From a bacterium (GTDB taxonomy: Bacteria > Bacteroidota > Bacteroidia > Bacteroidales > Bacteroidaceae), in contig SFQP01000052.1 in assembly GCA_004562975.1 (NCBI GenBank), forward strand, positions 1-14,634: a stretch of DNA of 14,634 nt, read 5' to 3'. The first letter of the stretch is position 1. Every line of letters begins with the position of its first letter. The notes below the pieces were generated by a model. The model searched no databases. It saw nothing but the letters and a program-made list of their open reading frames with translations, and was not told the origin of the DNA. The position numbers were made by a program, and so were the translations under genes. Of the stretch, positions 1 through 6,946 are shown one piece after another.

Positions 1-274
1 TTCCAAGGCCGGTATGATTGCCCTGGCCAAGAGCGTGGCACAGGAAATGGGCAGCCGTGGCGTGCGCGCCAATGCCATCGCCCCGGGCTTCATCGAAACA
101 GCCATGACTGCCGCCCTCTCTGAGGAGGTTCGCAAGGAATGGATGAAGGCTATCCCCCTGCGCCGTGGCGGTAAACCCGAAGACATTGCCGACGTGGCTA
201 CCTTCCTCGCTTCTGACTTGGCCAGCTATGTGACCGGCCAGGTTATCCAGGTTGACGGCGGTATGAATATGTAA
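1..274 (+). CDS. fabG: 3-oxoacyl-ACP reductase / SDR family oxidoreductase, 3' end only
   Basis: Only the last ~90 residues are in the window; the frame is open from base 2. They start at S-K-A-G, where the Lys is the catalytic Lys of the SDR Y-x-x-x-K motif (the Tyr lies just upstream). They continue through the [10 protein letters not shown] segment that closes over the cofactor and finish with [14 protein letters not shown], the typical C-terminus of FabG. FabG reduces 3-oxoacyl-ACP to 3-hydroxyacyl-ACP with NADPH in cytoplasmic fatty-acid elongation. Other classical SDRs share these motifs, so FabG is the best call and not a proven one. The gene ends at TAA and is followed by a long hairpin that separates it from the next gene. 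Confidence 0.85.
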   Translation, partial: SKAGMIALAKSVAQEMGSRGVRANAIAPGFIETAMTAALSEEVRKEWMKAIPLRRGGKPEDIADVATFLASDLASYVTGQVIQVDGGMNM

Positions 275-297
275 TTTGGATGAATTTTTCTCTCTCT

Positions 298-404
298 GGT
301 TATGAGGGATAAAGTTATGAGGTTATAAAGTCACTATTAGAACGCTTGAATTATCGAACGCTCAAATAGTAATTTTATAACCTCATAACCTTATCCCTCA
401 TACC
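298..404. repeat. Long intergenic inverted repeat, copy 1 (GGTTATGA-unit hairpin)
   Basis: The left arm (298-330) and right arm (373-404) are reverse complements over about 32 nt with roughly three differences. A further short pair (ACTATT 333-338, AATAGT 365-370) sits inside the loop. The left arm is built of four degenerate 7-8 nt units close to GGTTATGA. One more unit in right-arm orientation (CATAACCTCA) lies at 411-420. The element fills most of the gap between the FabG-like gene and the pseudouridine synthase gene. It could act as a terminator or as a stabilising 3' structure, but no clean T-tract follows it. Confidence 0.8.
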
Positions 405-436
405 CTCAGCCATAACCTCACACCCAATTTGATTGT

Positions 437-1102
437 ATGGAAGTACTTTACGAAGACAATCACCTGATTATTGTCAACAAAGCCCCGGGGGAGATTGTAC
501 AGGGGGACAAGACGGGCGATGTACCTTTGTCCGAAACGGTGAAGCGATATATCAAGGAAAAATATGCCAAACCGGGACAGGTGTTCTTGGGAGTGGTCCA
601 CCGCCTGGACCGGCCCGTGAGCGGCATCGTGGTCTTTGCCCGGACCAGTAAGGCCTTGGCACGGCTCAATGCCATGTTCAGAGATGGAAATGTACGTAAA
701 AACTATCACGCTATAGTCTGTTCGCCGCCGCCCCAAACGGCTGATACGCTGACGCATTGGCTCACACGCAACGAGCGGCAGAACAAGGCTTATGCCCATG
801 TGGCAGAAGTGGATGGCAGTAAGAAAGCGGTGCTTGATTACCGGCTGCTCTCTTCGTCCGACCGCTACCACCTCCTTGAAGTGCATTTACACACCGGACG
901 ACACCATCAGATACGTTGCCAGTTGGCCACCATCGGATGTGTCATCAAGGGCGACCTGAAGTATGGGGCACGGCGGTCCAATACCGACGGTTCCATTTCG
1001 CTGCATGCCCGCCATATAGAGTTTGAGCATCCCGTCAGCCATCAGACCATCTCGGTGGACGCTCCCTATCCCGAAGGGTTGTGGAATGTGTTCAAGTTGT
1101 GA
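437..1102 (+). CDS. RluA-family RNA pseudouridine synthase
   Basis: This 221-aa protein is predicted to isomerise specific uridines to pseudouridine in rRNA or tRNA in the cytoplasm. The family signature HRLDRPVSG lies at residues 55-63, with Asp58 as the expected catalytic aspartate. The second conserved block, LHTGRHHQIR followed by KGDLKYG, lies at about 151-177, and a conserved HARHIEFEHP segment is near 190-200. There is no N-terminal S4 domain, so it is the short form of the family, closer in size to RluA/TruC-type enzymes than to RluC/RluD. The exact target cannot be read from the sequence. The ATG at 437 starts directly with the conserved 'VLYEDNHLIIVNKAPG' type opening, which supports this start. 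The gene is flanked on both sides by the same type of long hairpin and so is probably its own transcription unit. Confidence 0.92.
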   Translation: MEVLYEDNHLIIVNKAPGEIVQGDKTGDVPLSETVKRYIKEKYAKPGQVFLGVVHRLDRPVSGIVVFARTSKALARLNAMFRDGNVRKNYHAIVCSPPPQTADTLTHWLTRNERQNKAYAHVAEVDGSKKAVLDYRLLSSSDRYHLLEVHLHTGRHHQIRCQLATIGCVIKGDLKYGARRSNTDGSISLHARHIEFEHPVSHQTISVDAPYPEGLWNVFKL

Positions 1103-1110
1103 GGTGTTTT

Positions 1111-1229
1111 TTCAGGTTATGAGGGATTAGGTTATGAGGTTATAAAGTAACTGTCTGAAGGAAGGGAATACGCCAGAGTAACTTTATAACCTCATAACCC
1201 ATAGTTACAAAGCAACCTCATAACCTGAA
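1111..1229. repeat. Long intergenic inverted repeat, copy 2 (same family as 298-404)
   Basis: There are two nested inverted repeats. The outer arms, 1111-1124 and 1216-1229, are perfect complements over 14 nt. The inner arms, 1130-1148 and 1181-1199, are perfect over 19 nt. The left side has the same GGTTATGA/GGGATTA/GGTTATGA/GGTTATAAA unit order as the element at 298-404, while the loop is unrelated. It begins 8 nt after the stop codon of the pseudouridine synthase gene and ends before the mtnN promoter. Confidence 0.82.
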
Positions 1230-1270
1230 GAAATTCGCGCGTTTTGCTTTATTTTTGAAAAAATCCTGCC

Positions 1271-1298
1271 TTGCATAAAAGTGATAGCCCTATATTTG
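1271..1298 (+). promoter_or_regulatory. Bacteroidetes-type promoter for mtnN(-luxS)
   Basis: TATATTTG at 1291-1298 is an exact match to the Bacteroidetes -7 consensus TAnnTTTG and is followed by C. A TTG at 1271-1273 sits 17 nt upstream, in the place of the -33 element, although the full TTTG is not present. The start codon is 25 nt downstream of the -7 box, giving a short leader. This is the best promoter match I found in the window. Confidence 0.6.
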
Positions 1299-1323
1299 CA
1301 GGCATAGGACAATAACAGCAACA

Positions 1324-2019
1324 ATGAAAACAATAGCCATCATCAATGCCATGCAAAAAGAGCATGAGCAGCTGGCCGGTTTGTTGATGGAAACGGAAAC
1401 CGTGACCGACGGCCCATTCTCTTTTGTGACCGGTACTTTCAATCACCAAAGGATGGTGTTGATGCAGAGCGGTATAGGCAAGGTCAATGCTGCCGTGGGT
1501 GCCGTGGAACTGATAAGGCGTTATGCCCCCGATGCTTTGGTCAACACCGGCGTGGCAGGAGGTATCGACAGCCGCTTGCAGGTGGCCGACGTGGTGGTGG
1601 GCGAACGTGTGGTGTACCACGATGTGGACTGTGGTCCCGAGACAGAGCGGGGTAGGGTACAGGGACTTCCGCTTTACTACGAGGGCGATGCCGGTTTGCT
1701 GCAGGCTGCCCGGCTGGTGGAAACGGATGTGCGCCTGCTCGACGGACTGATTTGCAGTGGCGACCAGTTCATTACCGACCGGCAGCAGCTCGCTGACATC
1801 AAAGCCCGTTTCCCTGAAGCCTTGGCAGTGGACATGGAGAGTGGAGCGTTGGCACAGGTGTGCCACCTCTACCACGTTCCCTTCCTGAGTTTCCGCATCA
1901 TCAGCGACACCCCCGGCGCAGACAAGCATTTCGACCAGTACCTCAACTTTTGGGAAGTGATGGCCGAAAAGTCCTTCGGCGTGACCCGTTCTTTGCTGGA
2001 GAAAATTACGCAGGCATAA
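1324..2019 (+). CDS. mtnN: 5'-methylthioadenosine/S-adenosylhomocysteine nucleosidase
   Basis: This 231-aa protein has the family's normal size. It hydrolyses methylthioadenosine and S-adenosylhomocysteine to adenine plus the thioribose compound; with SAH the product is S-ribosylhomocysteine, the substrate of LuxS. Seen in sequence: an N-terminal MKTIAIINAM strand with Glu13 at the position of the E. coli catalytic-site Glu12; IGKVNAA at 51-57; NTGVAGGI at 74-81; the VVYHDVD block at 97-102; SGDQFI at 145-150; and the purine/ribose-binding AVDMES with Glu172, then ISD with Asp195 (E. coli Glu174 and Asp197). All key residues are present. luxS follows after 68 nt on the same strand, so the two steps of the activated methyl cycle are encoded together. 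Confidence 0.95.
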   Translation: MKTIAIINAMQKEHEQLAGLLMETETVTDGPFSFVTGTFNHQRMVLMQSGIGKVNAAVGAVELIRRYAPDALVNTGVAGGIDSRLQVADVVVGERVVYHDVDCGPETERGRVQGLPLYYEGDAGLLQAARLVETDVRLLDGLICSGDQFITDRQQLADIKARFPEALAVDMESGALAQVCHLYHVPFLSFRIISDTPGADKHFDQYLNFWEVMAEKSFGVTRSLLEKITQA

Positions 2020-2074
2020 AAGTCCCTACGCCTGTTCCTGTATTCTCTTTTTATCTCCCTCTCTCTTTAACGAT

Positions 2075-2082
2075 AATATTTG
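2075..2082 (+). promoter_or_regulatory. Possible -7 element directly upstream of luxS (weak)
   Basis: AATATTTG differs at one position from the TAnnTTTG consensus and resembles the mtnN -7 box (TATATTTG). It lies 5 nt before the luxS ATG, so a transcript from it would be almost leaderless. No convincing -33 element is visible. Cotranscription from the mtnN promoter is the simpler explanation. Confidence 0.25.
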
Positions 2083-2087
2083 CGTCC

Positions 2088-2567
2088 ATGCAGAAAATAC
2101 CCAGTTTCACCATCGACCATCTGCGCCTGTTGCCCGGAGTGTATGTTTCCCGCAAAGACCACGTGGGCGGTGAGGTGGTAACCACCTTCGACATCCGGAT
2201 GAAGTTGCCCAACCGCGAACCCGTATTGGGGCAGGGTGCCATCCACACCATCGAACATTTGGCCGCTACCTTCCTCCGCAATCACCCCGTGTGGAAAGAC
2301 CGCATCGTGTATTGGGGACCCATGGGCTGCCTTACCGGCAACTATCTCTTGGTGCGTGGCGACTATACCCCGACCGACGTGCTGCCTTTGCTGAAGGAAA
2401 CCTTCGCCTTTGTGGCCGACTATGAGGGCGAAGTGCCCGGCACCACGCCCCGCGATTGCGGCACCTACCTGCTCCACGACCTGCCCATGGCGCGGTACGA
2501 AGCTGCCAAATACCTTCACGAGGTGCTGGAATGCGCCACGGAGGAAAACCTGAACTATCCTTTGTAA
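2088..2567 (+). CDS. luxS: S-ribosylhomocysteine lyase (AI-2 synthase) LuxS
   Basis: LuxS cleaves S-ribosylhomocysteine to homocysteine and 4,5-dihydroxy-2,3-pentanedione, the precursor of autoinducer-2. From the ATG at 2088 the protein is 159 aa, the usual LuxS length. The frame is open further upstream, but the extra residues would overlap the mtnN coding sequence and do not resemble LuxS. Metal ligands are present: His53 and His57 in HTIEH, and Cys124 in DCGTY. Glu56 (general base) and Cys81 in GPMGCLTGNY (catalytic cysteine) are also there, with Arg37 near the substrate site. The residue after Cys81 is Leu, where many firmicute and proteobacterial LuxS proteins have Arg (GCRTG). The mtnN-luxS order supports the pathway assignment. 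Confidence 0.96.
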   Translation: MQKIPSFTIDHLRLLPGVYVSRKDHVGGEVVTTFDIRMKLPNREPVLGQGAIHTIEHLAATFLRNHPVWKDRIVYWGPMGCLTGNYLLVRGDYTPTDVLPLLKETFAFVADYEGEVPGTTPRDCGTYLLHDLPMARYEAAKYLHEVLECATEENLNYPL

Positions 2568-2633
2568 GAAGGAGTAATAAGGAATAGACTCTCTGGCCTT
2601 TCCAAATCCTGATTTCTCTTATCCTGATAACCT

Positions 2634-2647
2634 TAAAACGCGTTTTA
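2634..2647. promoter_or_regulatory. 14-nt perfect palindrome just before the fucosidase start codon
   Basis: TAAAACGCGTTTTA is a perfect palindrome that ends 2 nt before the ATG at 2650. Its position suggests a binding site for a dimeric regulator or a sequence that affects translation start, but no regulator gene is present in the window. A 14-nt palindrome in AT-rich leader DNA could also be chance. Confidence 0.35.
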
Positions 2648-2649
2648 TT

Positions 2650-4155
2650 ATGAAGAAAAACAAACTATTGCTTTACGCCTTCGGCTGGGCCTTGACCTTC
2701 CCGGCCACCTTGTTCGCGCAGGGCAATTTCACCTTGCAGCAGCAAGTGCTGGATAATCCCGAAAATACCCCTCGGCCGGTATTCCCCGTTCCCAGTGAAC
2801 GCCAGCTGAAGTGGAACGAAACGGAGTTCTATGCCTTTTACCATTACGGCATGAACACCTATACCAACGCCGAGTGGGGCGATGGCAGTGAGGCAAACTC
2901 CAACTTCAATCCCACCGCAGCTCCCAATCCGCGCCAGTGGCTCGAAGCCGCCCAGAAGGCCGGCATGAAGGGCGGCATTGCCGTGGTGAAGCACCACGAC
3001 GGCTTCTGCCTCTGGCCCACCAAGACCACCACGTATGGCAAAGACACCAACATCCCCCGCGACTTTGCACAGGCTGCTGAGGAGCTGGGCATGAAATACG
3101 GTTTCTACGTGTCGCCCTGGGACCTCAACAGTGCCTATTGGGGCGAAAAGGATGCCAACGGCAACTATACTGACAACTACACCAAGAAGGTTTTCTTCGA
3201 GCAATGTGCCGAACTGGCTGCATATGGCACCAAACAGTTCGAAATGTGGTTCGATGGAGCCACGGGTGGCGACCACCGGGGCTACTACGGCGGAGCCAAC
3301 GCCCTGCGCACCATTGACAACGCACAGACTTACTACGACATTCCCAACCTGCGTGACTCCATCCACAACACCTGTCCCGACATTATCCTTTGGGGCGTGG
3401 GCGGCGAGGCACGCTGGATCGGCAACGAGGCCGGATGGGCCGGTGAAACCAACTGGGCCATGGGCAATGGCGAGTATGGCAATGAGAACGGATGGCAGTG
3501 GCATCCCGGCGAAAGCGATGCCAAGGGTACCAACCTCGGATGGTTCTGGCACGAAGGCGAAAGCGTGAAGAGTGCCGAAACGCTGTTCAAGATGTATCTC
3601 GAAACCGTGGGACGCAACGCCACGCTTATCCTCAACCTGCCGCCCGACAAGAGCGGCTCCCTGCCTGCTGCCACCGTGCAGCGCATGAAGGAACTCGGTG
3701 CGCTGATGGATACCCGTCTCAAAAACGACCTCGCCCTTTCGGCACAAGTGGAGGCTTCGGCAACCCGTCAGGCCGGACAGACCGTGAACTATGCGGCGGC
3801 CAACGTGACGGATGGTGACAAAAACACTTATTGGGCCACCGACGACGGCGTGACGCAGGCTTCGCTCACTTTCACCTGGAACGAGCCGCAGACCGTGCGC
3901 TATGTCAGCATGATGGAGTTCATCAAACTGGGGCAGCGCGTCAAGAAATTCACCATCGAAACGAGCGAGGACGGCGTGACCTTCACGCCCCGTGCCACCA
4001 ACATCGCCCAGACCACCATTGGCTACAAGCGTATCATTCCGCTTAACGGCAACACTTCCGACAGCTACGGTGACGGTTTCCGGGCCAAGGCGGTGCGCAT
4101 TACTATCAAAGACAGCAAAGCCTGTCCGCTCCTTCACACCGTTTCCATCTACTAA
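2650..4155 (+). CDS. Secreted alpha-L-fucosidase (GH29) with C-terminal F5/8 type C domain
   Basis: This 501-aa protein is predicted to remove alpha-linked L-fucose from glycans outside the cytoplasm. Residues 1-23 form a Sec signal peptide (lysines, hydrophobic core, cleavage near LFA-QG). The GH29 barrel covers about 45-360: EFYAFYHYG at 59-67, KHHDGFCLW at 114-122, MWFDGA at 199-204 with Asp202 as the expected nucleophile, and RWIGNEAG at 255-262, where Glu260 is a plausible acid/base residue. A closing LNLPPDKSGSLP is at 329-340. Residues ~365-501 look like a discoidin/F5-8C carbohydrate-binding domain (TDGDKNTYWAT). The R-W-x-G-N-E motif suggests the GH29-B type, often specific for alpha-1,3/1,4 fucose on branched glycans; that specificity is an inference. 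The gene lies 82 nt after luxS and 21 nt before the GH16 gene, with which it probably shares a transcript. Confidence 0.92.
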   Translation: MKKNKLLLYAFGWALTFPATLFAQGNFTLQQQVLDNPENTPRPVFPVPSERQLKWNETEFYAFYHYGMNTYTNAEWGDGSEANSNFNPTAAPNPRQWLEAAQKAGMKGGIAVVKHHDGFCLWPTKTTTYGKDTNIPRDFAQAAEELGMKYGFYVSPWDLNSAYWGEKDANGNYTDNYTKKVFFEQCAELAAYGTKQFEMWFDGATGGDHRGYYGGANALRTIDNAQTYYDIPNLRDSIHNTCPDIILWGVGGEARWIGNEAGWAGETNWAMGNGEYGNENGWQWHPGESDAKGTNLGWFWHEGESVKSAETLFKMYLETVGRNATLILNLPPDKSGSLPAATVQRMKELGALMDTRLKNDLALSAQVEASATRQAGQTVNYAAANVTDGDKNTYWATDDGVTQASLTFTWNEPQTVRYVSMMEFIKLGQRVKKFTIETSEDGVTFTPRATNIAQTTIGYKRIIPLNGNTSDSYGDGFRAKAVRITIKDSKACPLLHTVSIY

Positions 4156-4176
4156 CCTTCCTTTGCACTCCACATC

Positions 4177-6933
4177 ATGAAATATACCCGCTATATCTCC
4201 TTGCTGAGCCTGCTGCTGCCGGCTTCTTGGGCTGCCCCTTGTCAGGCTCAGACACTTTGCGACTTTGAAACAGCCGACAGCTACAAGGCTGTAGGAATTT
4301 ACGATACTTGGGAAAACTCACCCTTCCGTGCCGGCGGACAGCTGGAGGGGAAGGGCAACGCGGCGGTGACGGCCAACCCCGATGCCGCTGAAGATCCCAT
4401 CCTGGGCTTCGCCCCCAACGGCTCGGCCAATGTGCTCGGCGCACAACGTTCGCGCTTCGGCAGCAACACCTTCGGAGCCATGGTGACGCTCAAAGAGCCT
4501 TTCGCACTGACCCGCCAGACGCAGTACGTTCATGTGAAAATGCTGACCCCCACCGACAGCCGCGTGATGCTCATCGGTATGGGACGGCGCACCGACCGTC
4601 CGTGGCAGCCCGTCACTACCGAGCAGTTCTGGGTAACCTCCACGAGCAAGGTAACGCCCGGTAAGTGGTTCGATGCCGTGTTCGCCGTGAGCGGTGCCGA
4701 CGGTATCAATATCCACAACTTGCTGGTGGTGCCCGAGCTGGAGTCGCCGCATAACCGCACGGAGGACTTCCTCTTCTACATTGACGATATAGAACTCAGT
4801 AACGTGGCCTCGCCGCGCTTCACCACCGCCTACTATCCCATCAACTACGATGAGGCACAGGCCACGACCAGCAACAATCGCTACCTGAACCAAATTTCCC
4901 TGACCGTTTCGGGTGGCACGGCGCAGACCATCGACGTGAACCAAAATTCCGAGAAGTTGCTGTACATCAAGCGGTTGGACCAGACCTTTGCCGCCAAGGC
5001 AGGCGAGCGGGTCACCCCGGCCTTCAACTGGAACGGCAGCTGGATGCACGGCTATGTTTACTTGGACGTGGACCGCAACGGCAAGTATGACGTGACCTAC
5101 GATGCCGACAAGAACCTGACGGAGGACAAGGATCTCATGGCCTACTCCTACTTCAACGGCAAGAACAGCACCGGTGCCTCCTCTGGCAACAATCCCGGTG
5201 TCAATCCGCCGGCCTTTACCGTGCCCGCCGACCTGCAGCCAGGCGTGTACCGTATGCGTTACAAGGTGGACTGGGACGACGTGGAGCCCGGCGGCAGCAC
5301 GGTGCAGAGCATCGTGGACAACGGCGGTGCGATTGTCGACACCCGTTTGGTGGTGCATGAGGACAACGTGACCATTTCGCGTGGCACACGCCCCAACGGC
5401 GGCGGCTTGAACGGCGATGTGCTCAAGGCCGACGGCAGTGAGTTTACACAGGAGACCATCCCCTTCGGTCAGCCTTATACCCTCAAGGTACAGCCGGCTC
5501 CAGGCTTCAAGTTCTCCCACCTCATCCTGCGCCACGGCTTCAACCTTGAAGGCGACAGCTTGGTGTACGACACCCCGCAGTATGTAGACACGCGCATTCC
5601 CTCCTATCTCTTCACCGACAACACCTGCACCATTCCGGCCAAGTATATTGACGGCGATGTCATCGTGATACCATACTTCAGCAGCGACGACGGACAGACT
5701 TCTGACGACTATGTGCTGAACTTCAGCGAGGACCTGACCATCAGCCGCACTGACCGCAAGCTCAACTCTTTCACGATGAATGCCACACAGGGCGGAGAGA
5801 GCGTGGTGACGCTGGCTGCTTCGCCCAACACGGTGTACCGCAAGATGCTGGACAATGAGGTGTCCGTGGTGCCCGGCGATCAGGTGACTACCACCGTCAG
5901 CTATCAGGGTAACTCCATGCACGGCTACCTGTATGTGGACTATAACCAGGACGGACGTTTCGATGCACAACTCACCGATGCCGGTGTGCCCGACGAAGGC
6001 AGCGAACTCGTTTCCTTTACTTTTTATCAGAACAAGAATAGCCTGGGCGAAGCGAAAACGGGTGGCAACGCCGGGTTGAACCCGCCGGTTTTTACGGTGC
6101 CAGCCGACCTGCCGGCTGGAAACTACCGGGCACGTCTCAAAATTGACTGGGCCAACATTGACCCGGCAGGCCAATGGAAAGAAAACGGCGGGGCGGGCGA
6201 CAACCAGATTGATGCCAATGGTGGCTATGTGGTTGACTTCCTGCTCAACGTACACCCCGTGGAGTCGAAGCTTGATGTGCTGACCACCCACGGTTCGGTG
6301 GTTGGCTCGGGCAATACCGGACTGCCGGCTACAGTAGCGTACGGTCAGTCGCTGGGACTGCTTCCCGTGGCCGCAGCTTCGGGATATGAGGCAGAGGCTA
6401 TCATTGTGCGCCATGGCCATAACCTGGACGGCGAGCAGTATATCCATGGCAACCGCCAGTGGAGCGAATTCCAGACGGCCTGTGCCGCCTATACCCTGCC
6501 AGCCGACAGCGTCAACGGCGAAGTGCGTGTGACCGTGAACTTCCAGCCCAACGGCACGGAGAAATACAAACTGCTCTTCGGCGATGAGTTCAACGAGCCG
6601 GATGGCACGATGCCCGACGAGCGTTTCTGGACACGCTGCTCCAACCAGCCCCCTGCTTGGAAACGCTTCACGGCACAGACCGAGGCCGGACAGCGGATGA
6701 CGGGCTACATGGAGGACGGCAAACTTGTGATGCGCTGTCTGGCCAATCCCTTTGATGACGAAATCAACTCTCAGGGCAACCGCATGGACATGATCAGTGG
6801 TGCCATTGAGAGTTCTTCCAAGGTTCACTTCACCTACGGCAAGGTGGAGGGACGTTTGAAAACCTTGCCCCATTCCGGCAACTTCCCCGCTTTGTGGATG
6901 ATGCCGCAGGACAATTCAGCCCACCACGGCTGA
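4177..6933 (+). CDS. Multidomain secreted protein: jelly-roll-like domain, two GEVED-like modules, truncated GH16 domain
   Basis: The open part is 918 aa. Residues 1-24 are a signal peptide (cleavage near CQA-QT). Residues ~26-210 (CDFETADSY ... FYIDDIEL) read as a beta-sandwich carbohydrate-binding-type domain. Two related modules follow at ~234-500 and ~526-790, sharing MHGYxYxD, NPPxFTVPADL, GxYRxRxKxDW and LRHGFNL/VRHGHNL; they resemble the GEVED domains attached to secreted Bacteroidales enzymes. GH16 begins at ~796 (YKLLFGDEFNEPDG) and runs through YGKVEGRLKTLPHSGNFPALWMMP to the premature stop. The start 21 nt after the fucosidase gene points to one operon for degrading a fucosylated polymer; host mucin glycans or a plant or algal glucan/galactan are both possible. 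Without the rest of GH16 the product should bind but not cut glycan. Confidence 0.88.
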   Translation: MKYTRYISLLSLLLPASWAAPCQAQTLCDFETADSYKAVGIYDTWENSPFRAGGQLEGKGNAAVTANPDAAEDPILGFAPNGSANVLGAQRSRFGSNTFGAMVTLKEPFALTRQTQYVHVKMLTPTDSRVMLIGMGRRTDRPWQPVTTEQFWVTSTSKVTPGKWFDAVFAVSGADGINIHNLLVVPELESPHNRTEDFLFYIDDIELSNVASPRFTTAYYPINYDEAQATTSNNRYLNQISLTVSGGTAQTIDVNQNSEKLLYIKRLDQTFAAKAGERVTPAFNWNGSWMHGYVYLDVDRNGKYDVTYDADKNLTEDKDLMAYSYFNGKNSTGASSGNNPGVNPPAFTVPADLQPGVYRMRYKVDWDDVEPGGSTVQSIVDNGGAIVDTRLVVHEDNVTISRGTRPNGGGLNGDVLKADGSEFTQETIPFGQPYTLKVQPAPGFKFSHLILRHGFNLEGDSLVYDTPQYVDTRIPSYLFTDNTCTIPAKYIDGDVIVIPYFSSDDGQTSDDYVLNFSEDLTISRTDRKLNSFTMNATQGGESVVTLAASPNTVYRKMLDNEVSVVPGDQVTTTVSYQGNSMHGYLYVDYNQDGRFDAQLTDAGVPDEGSELVSFTFYQNKNSLGEAKTGGNAGLNPPVFTVPADLPAGNYRARLKIDWANIDPAGQWKENGGAGDNQIDANGGYVVDFLLNVHPVESKLDVLTTHGSVVGSGNTGLPATVAYGQSLGLLPVAAASGYEAEAIIVRHGHNLDGEQYIHGNRQWSEFQTACAAYTLPADSVNGEVRVTVNFQPNGTEKYKLLFGDEFNEPDGTMPDERFWTRCSNQPPAWKRFTAQTEAGQRMTGYMEDGKLVMRCLANPFDDEINSQGNRMDMISGAIESSSKVHFTYGKVEGRLKTLPHSGNFPALWMMPQDNSAHHG
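4876..5676 (+). repeat. GEVED-like module, repeat 1 (coding)
   Basis: This encodes residues ~234-500 of the GH16 protein. It aligns by eye with the module at 5752-6546: WMHGYVYLDVDRNGKYD, then NPPAFTVPADLQPGVYR, then HLILRHGFNLEGD. The order and spacing of the blocks are the same in both copies, which indicates an old intragenic duplication. The boundaries are approximate. Confidence 0.7.
5752..6546 (+). repeat. GEVED-like module, repeat 2 (coding)
   Basis: This encodes residues ~526-790 and is the partner of the module at 4876-5676: SMHGYLYVDYNQDGRFD, NPPVFTVPADLPAGNYR, AIIVRHGHNLDGE. It is about the same length (~265 residues) but clearly diverged, so the duplication is not recent. Confidence 0.7.
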
Positions 6934-6946
6934 CGGCAGCGAGTGT

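Noticed and set aside
398..886. 162-aa minus-strand frame opposite the pseudouridine synthase
   Set aside because: It has no recognisable motif; the plus strand has the full RluA signature.
1230..1323. SAM or SAH riboswitch upstream of mtnN
   Set aside because: The leader after the promoter is only about 20 nt, too short for a known aptamer, and no riboswitch core is seen.
1860..2087. Upstream extension of the luxS frame
   Set aside because: It overlaps mtnN and the extra residues do not resemble LuxS; starting at ATG 2088 gives the normal 159-aa length.
2665..4173. 502-aa open frame on the minus strand opposite the fucosidase
   Set aside because: It is a shadow of a GC-biased coding sequence; the plus-strand frame has a signal peptide and all GH29 motifs, while the minus-strand translation has no recognisable domain.
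4318..6873. 851-aa open frame on the minus strand opposite the GH16 gene
   Set aside because: It is long but composed of Val/His/Gly-rich shadow sequence with no motif; the plus strand carries clear repeated modules and GH16 blocks.
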